Positions 4,669 to 5,023 of a DNA stretch of 5,023 bases are shown in pieces. Numbering within the stretch: position 1 is the first letter of the stretch; every line of letters begins with the position of its first letter. Position numbers and translations under genes: made by a program. Location: contig JAKAWM010000232.1 in the NCBI GenBank assembly GCA_021827285.1, forward strand, positions 1-5,023, written 5' to 3'. The notes below the pieces were generated by a model. That model was not told the origin of the DNA and ran no database searches. It worked only from the letters and a program-made list of their open reading frames with translations. This stretch comes from Actinomycetes bacterium. GTDB lineage: Bacteria > Actinomycetota > Acidimicrobiia > Acidimicrobiales > Palsa-688.

Positions 4669-5023
4669 CACGCCGGCGAGCAGGCGGGACTGGCGTGTCG
4701 CCCGGGCAAGTACGGCACCGCCCCCGACAGCAGCCACGGCCAAGGCCAGGCCCGCGAGCCGCCGGCGGGCCAAGGAGCGGGAACGGGCCTCTAAGCACTC
4801 ATGCAGGATGCGCCAGCCATCGTCGCCAAAGGGGGGGGCCGGGGCCCTGACGTGATCGTCTCGCAAGCTCCGCAGCACCCGCAGCAGGTGGCGGTAGCCG
4901 GCCAGTTCAGCCTGGCAACCGAGGCAGCTCTCGAGGTGCTCGGACATGGCAGGGCTCGGCCGGCGGCTGCCGTCTACCAGGAGGGGCAGCTCCAAGGAGA
5001 CGGCGTCGCAGGAAAGGAGGGCG
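4657..5023 (-). CDS. anti-sigma factor with ZAS zinc finger, partial (5' end outside the window)
   Basis: Likely membrane-bound anti-sigma factor that holds an ECF sigma factor inactive at the membrane. The frame is open to the right edge, giving 121 visible residues. They contain C5, then H29, C33 and C36 (H-x3-C-x2-C, within SEHLESCLGCQAEL), the zinc-binding anti-sigma layout known from RsrA and relatives. A hydrophobic segment at about 88-106 (LAGLALAVAAVGGGAVLA) is preceded by an Arg-rich stretch (ARRR), which fits an N-terminal cytoplasmic domain and a very short outer tail. A TTG at 4995 is a possible start but would drop C5, so I treat the gene as truncated by the window. Its sigma factor, usually encoded just upstream, would lie beyond the right edge. 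It is convergent with the PiT gene across a 96-base gap. The signal sensed cannot be judged from the sequence. Confidence 0.75.
   Translation of the reverse strand, partial: ALLSCDAVSLELPLLVDGSRRPSPAMSEHLESCLGCQAELAGYRHLLRVLRSLRDDHVRAPAPPFGDDGWRILHECLEARSRSLARRRLAGLALAVAAVGGGAVLARATRQSRLLAGVGAL

Noticed and set aside
4488..4850. Plus-strand frame spanning the end of the PiT gene and the gap
   Set aside because: Low-complexity Pro/Arg/Gly translation that is antisense to the anti-sigma gene, with no ribosome site.
1..5023. tRNA, rRNA, CRISPR array or insertion sequence
   Set aside because: No cloverleaf-like segments, regular spacer repeats, transposase motifs or terminal inverted repeats were seen on either strand.

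Overview
The window holds two divergent phosphorus-uptake units and the start of a regulatory gene. On the minus strand, reading leftward from 3207, lie three genes in the order ugpB-ugpA-ugpE: the binding protein and both permeases of an sn-glycerol-3-phosphate / glycerophosphodiester ABC importer. On the plus strand, reading rightward from 3598, is a PiT/PHO4-type inorganic phosphate transporter. A minus-strand gene entering from the right edge (stop at 4657) encodes a membrane-anchored zinc-binding anti-sigma factor. The ATPase that should energise the Ugp importer (UgpC) is not in the window; ugpE stops 9 bases from the left edge, so ugpC could lie just beyond it or elsewhere.

The roughly 390-base gap between ugpB and the PiT gene is the most interesting part. 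It contains two clusters of GTTnnCC-like heptamers repeated every 11 bases with mostly A/T-rich 4-base spacers, at 3306-3338 and 3478-3540. This is the architecture of a Pho box bound by PhoB/PhoP-type response regulators, and several units match the GTTCACC-type Pho repeat known from Streptomyces. With a glycerophosphate importer on one side and a phosphate transporter on the other, the simplest reading is a shared, phosphate-responsive control region. A separate 15-base palindrome at 3263-3277 may be an operator for ugpB.

Other points: a perfect 15-bp hairpin sits at the ugpB/ugpA junction, inside what would be an unusual N-terminal extension of UgpA. UgpB has a plain Sec signal without a lipobox. 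Hand-counted 60-base samples show a composition shift, from about 50-67% G+C in the ugp genes to about 72-78% from 3541 rightward.

Organism: the high G+C, GTG/TTG starts, the GTTCACC-type repeats and a ZAS anti-sigma factor suggest an actinobacterium or another high-G+C bacterium. The missing lipobox on UgpB is unusual for a monoderm, so the placement is tentative. The family calls for UgpB, UgpA, UgpE and PiT rest on many recognisable motifs; regulatory calls are inference from pattern.
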